Position numbers and translations under genes: made by a program. Below are positions 37,399-46,329 of a stretch of 64,000 nt of DNA, one piece after another. Location of the stretch: positions 33,904-97,903 of the forward strand of contig JAPLSY010000078.1 in assembly GCA_026398415.1 (NCBI GenBank). The letters are read 5' to 3'. Origin of the DNA: Kiritimatiellota bacterium. GTDB taxonomy: Bacteria; Verrucomicrobiota; Kiritimatiellia; JAAZAB01. The notes beneath the pieces are model-generated. The model did no database searches. It was not told where the DNA came from and was given only the letters and a program-made list of their open reading frames with translations. How positions within the stretch are numbered: position 1 is the first letter of the stretch; the number at the start of each line of letters is the position of its first letter.

Positions 37399-37523
37399 TG
37401 ACCTATGTTCGATATTCGACGCTCATGACCTATGCCTGCATCAAAACTATATTAGCCATTTTTTTTGCCGGTATCAACTATGGGCTTGAATGGAAGATAG
37501 TGATTGGGCACAGTAGCCGCATT

Positions 37524-39308
37524 ATGAGTCTGTTGAACCGCATATTACCAAGCCGCGCCTATGCGCTATCGTGGCTGTTGCTGGCGCTGTTTTTCGCCTT
37601 CGGCCTGTTTGATCATTCCCTATGGTCCAGCAACGATACGCGCGAAGGCGCCATGATCCGCGAAATGGTGCGCGAGGGCGTCTGGGTAACGCCGGTTTTC
37701 AACGGCCAGTTTTACCTCGAAAAACCGCCCCTCCTGCACTGGACGGGCGTGGTGCTGTGCAAGGTGTTCGGTCGGGTGAACGAGGGCTTGGTGCGTTTGC
37801 CGGCGGCCTTGTACGGTTTCGGCGCCTTGTGGATCATCGGTCTATGGGCCCGCGATCTGGGGCGCGAGCGTGCCGGTGTTGTCGCCGCCTTCCTTTGTGC
37901 CACCACGGTGCTCTATTACGAATATGCCCGCATTGTACTCACCGATACCGCACTGGCTTTCATGGTCATGTTGTCGCTCTACCTTTTCTGGAAAGCCTAT
38001 ACCGCCGGAACCCGCCGGCTGATGGATTGGCTGGCGTTTCTGGTGGCATCAGCCGTGACGTTTTATGCCAAGGGCCTCATTGGGCCGGGCTTCGTGTGGG
38101 TATCGGTGGGCGCCTTCCTGGTGTATCGGCGCGAATGGAAACTGATCGTTCTGCTGGGCGCTGCCTTCAGCGTGGTGTTTGTGCTGGTACTGGCCCCCTG
38201 GGTTGCGGCTTTATGGCACGCGGGCGGAGGCGCATTTCTCTACAGCGTCTTCTGGGAAAACCAGTTTGGCCGATTTCTGGCTTTCAATGATCCCAATCTG
38301 CCTTTGGACCCGTATTATGTCCACAAGGAATCAGTGTTGTATTATCTGGCCAGTCTGCCGGTGCGGCTGCTCCCCTGGACCCTGCTGGTCATGGCCGCGC
38401 TGATCGCTTGGTTCCGGCCAAAGAGTACGGTGAACGGTCTGCCGGCCTTGTTCATCCGATTTGCGCTGGTCTGCATGCTGGCGATTCTGCACGTGTCCTC
38501 GTCCAAGACGGCTTGCTATACCCTGCCGCTCTTTCCCTTCCTCTTCCTGATGACCGGAATCTGGCTGGAAGACACTGCCATCCGTTGGACCGCCAAATTT
38601 GACCGGTACCTGGTCGGTCTGACTTTCGACCTGGTTGGGGTCGCAGCGCTCGCTGTACCCCTTGGCTATGTGCTGGCGTTTTTGGCCGGTATGACGTTCG
38701 TGTGGGCGCCGGGAACCGGCGCGGCGATCATTTGTTGCGGATTGGCGCTACTGACTCTGGTGGTCGGCGGGTACGCCGAGATCCGCATTTGGAAGGTATT
38801 CCGGTCGGGCCAACGGGTTGATGCAATTCTATCGGCCCCCATGATCCTGGCCGTGTTGGGGCTGCTGGATGCCGCAATCTTCATGCCGTCGGTAAATTAC
38901 CAGCGAACCTATGAACCCCTGGTTGCCCTTGTTCGGCAGGAGTTGAATGCCGGAGCGCGCATCGCGCTGGCCGGCGAACGCGAACGTGACTTGGGCGCCC
39001 TGATGTTTTACCTGGATTCGCGGCTCAAGGTTATCTTGTCCACTCCGACCTCTTGGAGAGTCGGGACTGTGGAATGTGCCGATTTTCTTTACGGCCGCCC
39101 CGGTCCGGCGGGCGTTATCGTGGCCGAGAGCGATCTGATTCATGTCGAGCGCCTGCTGGTCGGGAAATCGTTCCGTATCATTCAACCCATGGCCGGCGGG
39201 CACAAAAGCGGGGAGTTCCGGCTTTTGATGAGCGAGGTTGACCCGGCTATGAAGCCCGCCACGAAGCAAACGTCCAACATCGAACGTCGAACGTCGAACG
39301 TCGAATAA
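37524..39308 (+). CDS. ArnT/PMT-family lipid-linked glycosyltransferase
   Basis: The start ATG 37524 is preferred. A 42-codon extension to 37398 lacks a Shine-Dalgarno. The 594-aa polytopic protein has 10-12 helices. The first periplasmic loop DTREGAMIREMVREG, then GQFYLEKPPLLHW, match GT83 (4-amino-4-deoxy-arabinose transferase-like) proteins, where the loop Asp and Glu are catalytic. LVRLPAALYG and YARIVLTDTAL follow. It transfers sugars from polyprenyl phosphate, for example to lipid A. Its last 14 residues (KQTSNIERRTSNVE) and stop are encoded by a heptamer array. Confidence 0.88.
   Translation: MSLLNRILPSRAYALSWLLLALFFAFGLFDHSLWSSNDTREGAMIREMVREGVWVTPVFNGQFYLEKPPLLHWTGVVLCKVFGRVNEGLVRLPAALYGFGALWIIGLWARDLGRERAGVVAAFLCATTVLYYEYARIVLTDTALAFMVMLSLYLFWKAYTAGTRRLMDWLAFLVASAVTFYAKGLIGPGFVWVSVGAFLVYRREWKLIVLLGAAFSVVFVLVLAPWVAALWHAGGGAFLYSVFWENQFGRFLAFNDPNLPLDPYYVHKESVLYYLASLPVRLLPWTLLVMAALIAWFRPKSTVNGLPALFIRFALVCMLAILHVSSSKTACYTLPLFPFLFLMTGIWLEDTAIRWTAKFDRYLVGLTFDLVGVAALAVPLGYVLAFLAGMTFVWAPGTGAAIICCGLALLTLVVGGYAEIRIWKVFRSGQRVDAILSAPMILAVLGLLDAAIFMPSVNYQRTYEPLVALVRQELNAGARIALAGERERDLGALMFYLDSRLKVILSTPTSWRVGTVECADFLYGRPGPAGVIVAESDLIHVERLLVGKSFRIIQPMAGGHKSGEFRLLMSEVDPAMKPATKQTSNIERRTSNVE
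39269..39303. repeat. Heptamer array AACGTCG at the end of the glycosyltransferase gene
   Basis: AACGTCC-AACATCG-AACGTCG-AACGTCG-AACGTCG, a 7-bp period, is translated as the C-terminal tail. Confidence 0.85.
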
Positions 39309-39315
39309 AAATCCC

Positions 39316-39966
39316 ATGAATATCAGCCATCAATCAAAAGGGCGGCCCGACTATCGCCGCCTGATCATTTCCGGGTTGGCGGCATTGGCGGTCATTGCCG
39401 GGGCCTTGACCAGCTGGGATCTGGTGCTCAAAGATCGTTTGGCGACCAAGCATTGGGGCGTAGTAGAGCAGGGACTCATCTATCGAAGCGGACGGCTGCC
39501 CCTGGATCGTGTCCAGGCCACGCTGGCCAACCATCACATTCGCGTCCTCATTGATCTCACGGAGAACAAGCCCGACAACCGATTCCAGCTAAAGGAACGC
39601 GCGGCGGCGACGGCACTGGGGATTGAATATTACAATTTCCCCTTGATCGGCGACGGCACGGGGGATATCGCTTATTATGCCAAGGCCATTGCGGTCATGC
39701 ACCAGGCCCAACGCGAGGGCAAACCGGTGTTGGTGCATTGCGCCGCGGGCGCCCAGCGCACGGGCGGTGTTGTGGCCGCCTATCGGGTGCTGGTGGAACG
39801 AAAGTCGCCGGATGAGGCGCGTGCCGAACTCAAGCGCTATGGCTGGAAACCCGGCAAAGACCAGGTTCTCCTGAATTATCTGAACGGGAACATGGCAAAA
39901 TTGGCCGAATTATTGCTTGCCCGGCGGGTCATTGATAGCATTCCCAATCCCCTGCCAGTGTTTTAA
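39316..39966 (+). CDS. Dual-specificity/tyrosine phosphatase-like membrane protein
   Basis: The 216-aa product has an N-terminal membrane helix (IISGLAALAVIAGALTSWDL) followed by a cysteine-phosphatase domain. The CX5R active site HCAAGAQRTG has Cys142 and Arg148. LIYRSGRLP and VLIDLTENKPD precede it, as in the DSP-like families. The catalytic domain is predicted to be periplasmic. Related proteins dephosphorylate lipid or sugar phosphates. It lies 7 bp after the ArnT-like gene, so a role in lipid A or polyprenyl-phosphate processing is plausible. Confidence 0.82.
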   Translation: MNISHQSKGRPDYRRLIISGLAALAVIAGALTSWDLVLKDRLATKHWGVVEQGLIYRSGRLPLDRVQATLANHHIRVLIDLTENKPDNRFQLKERAAATALGIEYYNFPLIGDGTGDIAYYAKAIAVMHQAQREGKPVLVHCAAGAQRTGGVVAAYRVLVERKSPDEARAELKRYGWKPGKDQVLLNYLNGNMAKLAELLLARRVIDSIPNPLPVF

Positions 39967-39976
39967 GGCAGCAAAT

Positions 39977-40021
39977 GGCGCGACACCCTTCGACCGAACT
40001 CAGGGCAGGCAAGGTCGCGCC
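39977..40021. repeat. Hairpin element with CCCTTCGAC...CTCAGGG core
   Basis: 39977-39984 and 40014-40021 are perfect 8-bp inverted repeats (GGCGCGAC/GTCGCGCC). Inside is CCCTTCGACCGAACTCAGGG (39986-40005), which itself has complementary ends. A related inverted copy lies at 49338-49369. Confidence 0.65.
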
Positions 40022-40132
40022 CTACAAAGGCAGTCGTACGGCCTCAGTTTGCTGAGGGCCATTTTTGCGCTCCGGGCTTGACAATGAGTATCGTGGGGCG
40101 CCATGATAGGCGGCATCTTTTGGTATGAACTT

Positions 40133-41101
40133 ATGAAACGGTCTTTTTTTAAGCAACTCATGGTATCGGCCCTCTTTGCGTGCAGTCTGTCCGCAGACGT
40201 GCCCGATCTGCGCAAGCAGGCTGAAATAGCGGCGGTCGGCGTGACCACCCAGCAAGCGGGGGCGTGCTCGTTTGGCCTCTGCGATGGGCATGCAAGGAGC
40301 ATGCCGGCTTGGCCCCCGGCATTGTTGGCCGGAGCAGCGCCGGACCCCATGGCGTTGGCGCTTTCCGCCGTATGGCCGCTGGACGGTTTGGGCATCCATC
40401 CGATGGACCGAGCTTACGTTCGATGGGACGTGCTTCCCAGTATCAATTCGGAAGCGATGAATGTCCCCATGGATCTGCTCGACGCGGTGTTTCTCATCCC
40501 TCGTTACCGGATGACCTTGGCCTTGCAGGAGAGCGCCTGGCTGCGCCCCGTTGGGCTTTGGGAACCGGACCAGTCACTGGATGTTGCCGGCCGATCCGGC
40601 CGTGCGGATATGGCGGCCATGATTCCGCGGTTGAAAAAAGTTTTTGTGAAGGAAGGCGTGCCCCAGCAATGGGTGTGGGTGGCGGAAGTCGAGTCGGCGC
40701 TCAATCCGCGGGCCAAAAGTTCGGCGGGAGCGGCGGGACTTTTTCAACTGATGCCCGGTACTGCCCGGCGCTTTGGATTGCGCACGGCACCGGTGGATGA
40801 TCGCATGGCGCCCGAGAAAAGCGCCTGGGCGGCGGCGCAGTACCTGAAATTTCTGCGCCAGGAATTCGGCTGTTGGTCATTGGCCCTGGCGGCGTATAAC
40901 TCCGGGGAAGGGCGGGTCAAGGAAATCATGAAAAAGCACAAGGCCCGCACGTTCAATGAGGTAGAGCGCTATCTGCCCTCCGAAACCCGGACCTATGTGC
41001 CCAAGGTCATGGCCATTGTTGCCCTGCGCGAAGACCAGCTCCACGGCGTTCCCGGCGCCTACTGGATGCCTTACGACGGACACCGGACAACAGACGACTG
41101 A
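40133..41101 (+). CDS. Lytic transglycosylase (SLT domain)
   Basis: The start ATG 40133 opens a signal peptide (MKRSFFKQLMVSALFACSLS), giving 322 aa. The SLT domain lies at about 165-290. Catalytic Glu187 is in VAEVESALNPRAKS, then GAAGLFQLMPGTARRFGL, LALAAYNSGEGRV and YVPKVMAI, the motifs of family 1 transglycosylases. It cleaves peptidoglycan glycan strands in the periplasm. The N-terminal 150 aa have no recognised domain. The final residues (GHRTTDD) and stop come from a heptamer array. Confidence 0.9.
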   Translation: MKRSFFKQLMVSALFACSLSADVPDLRKQAEIAAVGVTTQQAGACSFGLCDGHARSMPAWPPALLAGAAPDPMALALSAVWPLDGLGIHPMDRAYVRWDVLPSINSEAMNVPMDLLDAVFLIPRYRMTLALQESAWLRPVGLWEPDQSLDVAGRSGRADMAAMIPRLKKVFVKEGVPQQWVWVAEVESALNPRAKSSAGAAGLFQLMPGTARRFGLRTAPVDDRMAPEKSAWAAAQYLKFLRQEFGCWSLALAAYNSGEGRVKEIMKKHKARTFNEVERYLPSETRTYVPKVMAIVALREDQLHGVPGAYWMPYDGHRTTDD

Positions 41102-41116
41102 CGACGGACGGCAGAC
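41074..41116. repeat. Heptamer array GACGGAC/AACAGAC type
   Basis: GACGGAC-ACCGGAC-AACAGAC-GACTGAC-GACGGAC-GGCAGAC has a 7-bp period and covers the stop codon of the transglycosylase and the following spacer. Confidence 0.8.
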
Positions 41117-41153
41117 AATCCCTTTCACAAGATAAAAAACAAAGCGTGGACAC

Positions 41154-42305
41154 ATGCGCGGTAAAGTCATTCGTTTTGGGGTAATCGGCGTGGGCGGCAT
41201 GGGTTGTGGCCATATCGCCTGCATCGCCAAGGTAAAGCAGGCTCGCCTGACGGCGGTATGCGACATAGATCCGGCCACGGCGGAAAAGGTGGGCAAGCAG
41301 TTCAACGTACCTTATTATTTTAACCACCGGCAACTGATCAAAGCCGGCCTATGCGATGCGGTTACCATTGCCACGCCGCATCCGTCACATGCGTCGATTG
41401 CCATTGACTGCATGAATGCCGGGTTGCATGTTATTTCGGAAAAACCCCTGTCCGAACGCGCTTCCATGGCCGCGAAAATGGTTCAGGCGGCGAAAAGGAA
41501 CCGGGTCGCTTTTGCCGTCATGTTCCAGCGGCGGTTTGAGCCGGCGATTGCCAAGGCCATGGCGATCGTTAAAAGCGGTCAGATCGGCAAGATTTATCGC
41601 ACCTGCATGATCTCGCCGGAATTCCGCTCGCAGGCCTACTACGATTCCGGGACCTGGCGCGCCACCTGGACCGGCGAAGGCGGTGGCGTGATGATGAATC
41701 AATCGCCGCATATCATCGATATTTTTGTCCAGCTCGGCGGCATGCCCAGCGAGGTCTATGGTCATACCGAAACGCGCATGCATCGCATCGAGGTCGAGGA
41801 TCTGGCGGAAGCCTTGCTCAAATATCCCAACGGCGGCACGGGCTACCTGTATTGCTCCACCAATGAATCCGGCCCGGGACAGATGATCGAAATATTCGGT
41901 GAAAAGGGCAAGCTGGTTTTCCGCAACGGCGAATTAAAACTCTACCGGTTCAATCCCAGCATCCCGAGCTATCTTGCGCATTCCAAGAAAATGTGGGGTG
42001 GTCCGGAATCAGTCGAGGTTCCGCTCAAGATACCCGAGATGAAATCGGGGCACGCCAGCGTCATCGCCAACCTGGTACGTCACTTGTTATATGGCGAGAA
42101 GCTGATTACGCCCGGAGCAAGCGGTGTTGCTTCGCTGGAACTGGCCAATGCCATCATGCTGTCCTCGCACGAAAAACGCTGGGTCAAACTGCCCATTGGT
42201 CGCGCCAAATACGATGCGCTTCTGGCCAAACTCCGGCGCGGATCTAAATTTGTCAAGCAAACCGTGCAAGTCAAGCGCATCACCGATCCCCATCATAAGG
42301 CCTGA
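41154..42305 (+). CDS. Gfo/Idh/MocA-family NAD(P)-dependent oxidoreductase
   Basis: The 383-aa product has an N-terminal Rossmann fold (RFGVIGVGGMGCGHIACI, then VCDIDPATAE). The EKPLSERASMA motif near 105 carries the conserved lysine of the family. The C-terminal domain has GGGVMMNQSPHIIDI, with the catalytic His in an H-x-x-D-like pattern. It probably oxidises or reduces a sugar or inositol derivative. A second member of the same family follows 53 bp downstream. The two may act in one pathway. Confidence 0.88.
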   Translation: MRGKVIRFGVIGVGGMGCGHIACIAKVKQARLTAVCDIDPATAEKVGKQFNVPYYFNHRQLIKAGLCDAVTIATPHPSHASIAIDCMNAGLHVISEKPLSERASMAAKMVQAAKRNRVAFAVMFQRRFEPAIAKAMAIVKSGQIGKIYRTCMISPEFRSQAYYDSGTWRATWTGEGGGVMMNQSPHIIDIFVQLGGMPSEVYGHTETRMHRIEVEDLAEALLKYPNGGTGYLYCSTNESGPGQMIEIFGEKGKLVFRNGELKLYRFNPSIPSYLAHSKKMWGGPESVEVPLKIPEMKSGHASVIANLVRHLLYGEKLITPGASGVASLELANAIMLSSHEKRWVKLPIGRAKYDALLAKLRRGSKFVKQTVQVKRITDPHHKA

Positions 42306-42358
42306 AGCCGGGATGCGCCGGGATTGAAACCCAAAGCAAGGCAACCAGGAGTAAACCG

Positions 42359-43372
42359 ATGAGCAAGATTCGCATGGCATTCATGGGCTTTCGTCACGGA
42401 CATATCGGCGATGTCTATCGCCGAGTCCAAAAACGGGATGATGCCGAAATCGTGGCGGCCTGCGAGGAGAATGAACCCACGCGCCGCACACTCGCCGCGG
42501 AAGGCGCCTTTAAGATTACGCATGCCTCCTTCGAAGCCATGCTGGCCGAAGTGCCGGCCGACGTGATTGCCGTGGGCGATTATTACGGTAAGCGCGGCCG
42601 CATCCTGATCCAAGCGCTCGAGCATGGCTGCCATGTTATCAGCGACAAGCCTATTTGCACCAGCCTGCAAGAACTGGATCAAATTGAAAAACTGGCGGCC
42701 GTCAAACGCCTGGTCGTCGGCTGTCAATTGGACCAGCGTGATAGCGCCACAAGCGTGGCCGCCCGCATGGCGATCCAAGCCGGCGAAATTGGCGAAGTGC
42801 ATGCCGTCTCGTTCGGCGGCCAGCACCCGCTGCTGTTCGGCACCCGGCCGGGTTGGTATTTTGAGCCGGGCAAACATGGCGGGACGATTAACGACATTGC
42901 CATTCATGCGATCAACAGTATTCCGTGGATCACCGGAAGACGGTTTGCGACGATCAACAGCGCGCGCAACTGGAATGCCCGCAAAGAGGTGCCCCACTTC
43001 AAGGATGCAGCCCAGATGATGCTGACCATGGATAACGGGTGCGGCGTGCTGGGCGATGTTTCCTACCTGATGCCGGATAGCTTTGGTTACAGCCATCCGT
43101 TGTATTGGCGTTTTTTGTTCTGGGGCAGTGCCGGTATTGTGGATATCGCGTCCGGCGGCGTCACCCTGTATAAAAACGGCGAAAAAACGCCCCGGGTTGT
43201 GCCATTGCCGGCGGTGAAGTCGGGTCAATACCTGGAATCGTTCTTGAATGAAATCAAGGGAACGCGCCAAGCCGACGATTTGTCCACGCAGGAAGTGCTG
43301 AACTCCGCCCGGATTACGCTCATGATCCAGCGGGCCGCCGACGACCAGCTAACCAACCAACCGTTGGTGTGA
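42359..43372 (+). CDS. Gfo/Idh/MocA-family oxidoreductase
   Basis: The start ATG 42359 follows AGGAG, giving 337 aa. RMAFMGFRHGHIGDVYRRV opens an atypical Rossmann loop (G-F-R-H-G-H in place of G-x-G-x-x-G). DKPICTSLQELDQI supplies the conserved Lys. HGGTINDIAIHAINSIPWIT carries the C-terminal His/Asp signature. The substrate is unknown. It belongs with the preceding oxidoreductase and is convergent with gspF. Confidence 0.85.
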   Translation: MSKIRMAFMGFRHGHIGDVYRRVQKRDDAEIVAACEENEPTRRTLAAEGAFKITHASFEAMLAEVPADVIAVGDYYGKRGRILIQALEHGCHVISDKPICTSLQELDQIEKLAAVKRLVVGCQLDQRDSATSVAARMAIQAGEIGEVHAVSFGGQHPLLFGTRPGWYFEPGKHGGTINDIAIHAINSIPWITGRRFATINSARNWNARKEVPHFKDAAQMMLTMDNGCGVLGDVSYLMPDSFGYSHPLYWRFLFWGSAGIVDIASGGVTLYKNGEKTPRVVPLPAVKSGQYLESFLNEIKGTRQADDLSTQEVLNSARITLMIQRAADDQLTNQPLV

Positions 43373-43396
43373 GAAACCCTGAAAACACGCCCGTGC

Positions 43397-44608
43397 TCAC
43401 CGCAAGTGCTGGTTCAAAGTGAGGATGGGCAACAGGACGGCCAGCACCACCAGCAGGACGAATACGCCGATAATCAGGATCAGCACCGGCTCCAGCATGT
43501 TCATCCGGCGGGTCAGGAACCGGTCCCATTGCTGTTGCAGGCGGTCTGCGGCGCTATCCAGCATGCGCGCCAGGGCGCCGCTGGCTTCGCCCACCTGTAC
43601 CCAGCCGAACAAGGAACCAAACGGAGGAATCCGTCTGAGCATGTCCGCCAGGGATCGTCCGTGCCGCACGGCATCGGCTTCGGCGGCGACTTGGGTAGCG
43701 ACCCAGCGACTGCCCGTTGCTTCTCCGGCCAACGGCAGACCGTCAATCAGGGACACGCCGCCATTAATCAGCAGGGCCAGCGTGCGCGCAAACCGTAACG
43801 AGACCAGGATCGTATATCCCGGGCCGATCACCGGCACCCCGAATAACCGGCGATTGAAATCGCACGCTTTCTCGGGATCCCGCGCCAGGGTCCGCCACCA
43901 GAAAACGGCCGCTGCCAGCGCCAGTGCGAGCGCGGGTAAGCCTACATGCATGAACAGACTGCCGAAGCGGATCATACCGCGGGTCAACAGGGGTAGGGTG
44001 AAATGGCTGTCTTCCATCAGCAGATTGGCGATGTGGGGCATACCGAAGCCCAAAAGGCCGATGGCAATGGCGATGGCAACAACAAATATGATTGCCGGAT
44101 AAATCAGGGCCGTGACGAACCGGTCGCGCAGACGGGCTTGCTCGTCCATAAAATCGGCCAGCCGCTCCAGGACCGTACCCAGCGAAGCGGCCCGTTCGCC
44201 CGCCGCGATCACTGCTTTCTCGTAGTTGCTGACCGTCCGGCTGGCATGGGAGAGCGCGGCGGCCAGCGAGGCGCCTTCCTTGATTTTATCGCGCAATGCC
44301 GCAAGGATCGGGCGCGTCGTGCCCATATCGGGAGACTGGACCAGCACATCAAGGGCCGCTACCAACGGCAGACCGGCGCGCAGGAGGGCGACCAGTTCGC
44401 GATAGAACATCGTCCGCTCATCAACCGCAAAGACCGTTGACCGAAATAAGAAACGGGTGCGCTTCGATTCACCGGCGGGCACGATATTTTCGGTGAGCAG
44501 CCCGTCGCCGGCCAGTTTCTCGCGGGCGCGCTTGATATCCAGTGCCTCGACCAAGCCCTTGCGCGCCTGGCCGGTCCCATCGAATCCCCTGTATTCAAAG
44601 GTCTGCAT
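43397..44608 (-). CDS. gspF: Type II secretion system inner-membrane protein GspF
   Basis: The 403-aa product has an N-terminal MQTFEYRGFDGTGQARKGLV and two T2SF domains (FYRELVALLRAGLPLVAALD near 70, and RFARTLALLINGGVSLIDGL near 270). Membrane helices are near 165-190, 215-235 and at the C-terminus (EPVLILIIGVFVLLVVLAVL). It is the platform protein that works with GspE. The start lies 19 bp after the gspE stop. Confidence 0.94.
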   Translation of the reverse strand: MQTFEYRGFDGTGQARKGLVEALDIKRAREKLAGDGLLTENIVPAGESKRTRFLFRSTVFAVDERTMFYRELVALLRAGLPLVAALDVLVQSPDMGTTRPILAALRDKIKEGASLAAALSHASRTVSNYEKAVIAAGERAASLGTVLERLADFMDEQARLRDRFVTALIYPAIIFVVAIAIAIGLLGFGMPHIANLLMEDSHFTLPLLTRGMIRFGSLFMHVGLPALALALAAAVFWWRTLARDPEKACDFNRRLFGVPVIGPGYTILVSLRFARTLALLINGGVSLIDGLPLAGEATGSRWVATQVAAEADAVRHGRSLADMLRRIPPFGSLFGWVQVGEASGALARMLDSAADRLQQQWDRFLTRRMNMLEPVLILIIGVFVLLVVLAVLLPILTLNQHLR

Positions 44609-44626
44609 CTGATAGCGGTTACATTA

Positions 44627-46219
44627 TTATGCGCCCCGGCCGATTGTGCGCAACAGTTCCGCGAAACTGGTCAAGCCGCGCGCCAGTTTATCCGCTCCAT
44701 CGTCCAACATCGTGGTCATGCCGCCGCGGATGGCCAGCTCGCGCAAGGCCTGACTGTTGGGGTGTTCGGCACGAATGGCATTGGCTATATCCGCGTTAAC
44801 GATCATAAGTTCGAATAGCCCGGTGCGACCCTTGTAACCTTCCAGGCACGCCGGACAGCCTTGCGGCGACCACACGGCAAGTGGCCGCGCCGTACAGCGG
44901 GCCGTCTTTAATATGACAATCTCCGCCTCCGTCAGGGTGGTCGGCCGACGGCAAACGGCGCATAACCGGCGGACCAGGCGCTGGGCCAGCACGGCGCGCA
45001 GGCAGGCGGCCAGCAGATACGGCTCCACGCCCATATCAATCATCCGGACAACGGCGCTGGGCGCGTCATTGGTATGGAGCGTGGTAAAAACGAGATGGCC
45101 GGTCAATGATGCCCGAACCGCGATTTCAGCTGTTTCCAGGTCCCGGATTTCGCCCACGAGGATCGTGTCCGGGTCCTGGCGCAGAATATGCCGCAAGCCG
45201 CTGGCAAACGTCAGCCCGATTTTGGGTTTCACCTGGATCTGGCCGATGTCCGGAAGCTGGTATTCGATCGGATCTTCGATGGTCAGGATATTTGAGCGCG
45301 ACTTGTTCAACTGTTGGAGCGCCGCATACAGGGTAGTTGTTTTGCCGCTCCCGGTCGGTCCGCTGACGATAATGATCCCGTTCGGTTCCAAAAGCAGGCG
45401 GTCAATGGCCTCCAACATAGCGGTCGAGAGGCCGAGCCCGGCCAACGGTAAAACCGTTGTATTGCGATTCAGGAGCCGCAAAACGACGCGCTCGCCTTCC
45501 GCCACCGGGATGGACGAGACGCGGATATCAATTTCGCGTTCGCCGATGCGCACGCGCGCCACGCCATCCTGGGGCAGGCGTTTTTCGGCAATATCCATGT
45601 GGGCCATGACCTTGAGCCGCGATATCAGGGCGGGTTCCAGGTGTTTCGGCGGCGAAGTTTGCTCATAGAGCATGCCGTCAATGCGGAAGCGGATGCGCAG
45701 GCGCGATTCGAAGGGCTCCACGTGAATATCGGAGGCGCTGGCCTTGATGGCTTCCAGCAGGATCAGGTTGATGAGCTGGGTAATGGGCGCATGCTCAGTC
45801 ATCTGCAGAAGGTCGTCACTGCGGGGTGACGCCTTGTCCGGGGTGGGCGCCTGCTCATCCAGATCACGGAGGAACTCGCGCGCGGTATCCGAGCGGCTGA
45901 AATAACTGCGCTCAATGGCGTTCATGATCACCGCTTGCGGCGCCAGTAGCGGATTTAATTCCTGGTTGAGGAGCAGTTCCAGGTGTTTCTGCGCGCTGAG
46001 GGCGGTCGGATCGTGAAGCAATAGAACCGGCAAACCCCGGTGCCGGATCGGCAACATGGCGTGCGCCCGCGCCCATTCCACGGGCAGATCGGCGGCCAGA
46101 TCGTGGGCCAGCATGGCATCGTCCACCGCGGTTATCAGGTCCAGGTGGAATTTCTGCGCCAGGGCCTTTAACTGCGCCAGCTCGGCGGCGGATTCGGTTG
46201 TCTCAGGTTCAGGGGGCAT
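44627..46219 (-). CDS. gspE: Type II secretion system ATPase GspE
   Basis: The start ATG 46219 is chosen. An upstream in-frame start at 46270 would only add heptamer-encoded residues. The 530-aa product has an N-terminal T2SSE domain (AIERSYFSRSD at its end). Walker A GPTGSGKTTTLY is at about 287-298, the Asp box ILTIEDPIEYQLP follows, then Walker B ILVGEIRDLETAEIA and TLHTNDAPSAV. A tetracysteine zinc site (CAVC and CPAC) is present. It energises secretion of folded proteins or pilin assembly. Confidence 0.95.
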   Translation of the reverse strand: MPPEPETTESAAELAQLKALAQKFHLDLITAVDDAMLAHDLAADLPVEWARAHAMLPIRHRGLPVLLLHDPTALSAQKHLELLLNQELNPLLAPQAVIMNAIERSYFSRSDTAREFLRDLDEQAPTPDKASPRSDDLLQMTEHAPITQLINLILLEAIKASASDIHVEPFESRLRIRFRIDGMLYEQTSPPKHLEPALISRLKVMAHMDIAEKRLPQDGVARVRIGEREIDIRVSSIPVAEGERVVLRLLNRNTTVLPLAGLGLSTAMLEAIDRLLLEPNGIIIVSGPTGSGKTTTLYAALQQLNKSRSNILTIEDPIEYQLPDIGQIQVKPKIGLTFASGLRHILRQDPDTILVGEIRDLETAEIAVRASLTGHLVFTTLHTNDAPSAVVRMIDMGVEPYLLAACLRAVLAQRLVRRLCAVCRRPTTLTEAEIVILKTARCTARPLAVWSPQGCPACLEGYKGRTGLFELMIVNADIANAIRAEHPNSQALRELAIRGGMTTMLDDGADKLARGLTSFAELLRTIGRGA

Positions 46220-46234
46220 GACTACAAATCCAAT

Positions 46235-46320
46235 GAAGAATGCAGAATGTAGAATGCAGAATGAAACCATGCCTGTCGTCGTCTGCCGTCTGTCGTCCGT
46301 CGTCTGTCATCCGTCGTCTC
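46235..46320. repeat. Two heptamer arrays between gspE and gspD
   Basis: GAAGAAT-GCAGAAT-GTAGAAT-GCAGAAT (46235-46263) and GTCGTCT-GCCGTCT-GTCGTCC-GTCGTCT-GTCATCC (46275-46320). Both have a 7-bp period but different units, side by side. Confidence 0.85.
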
Positions 46321-46329
46321 GCGCACCAC

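Noticed and set aside
37398..37523. Extended N-terminus of the ArnT-like protein
   Set aside because: There is no Shine-Dalgarno, it overlaps the rtcB start region, and homology begins after the ATG at 37524.
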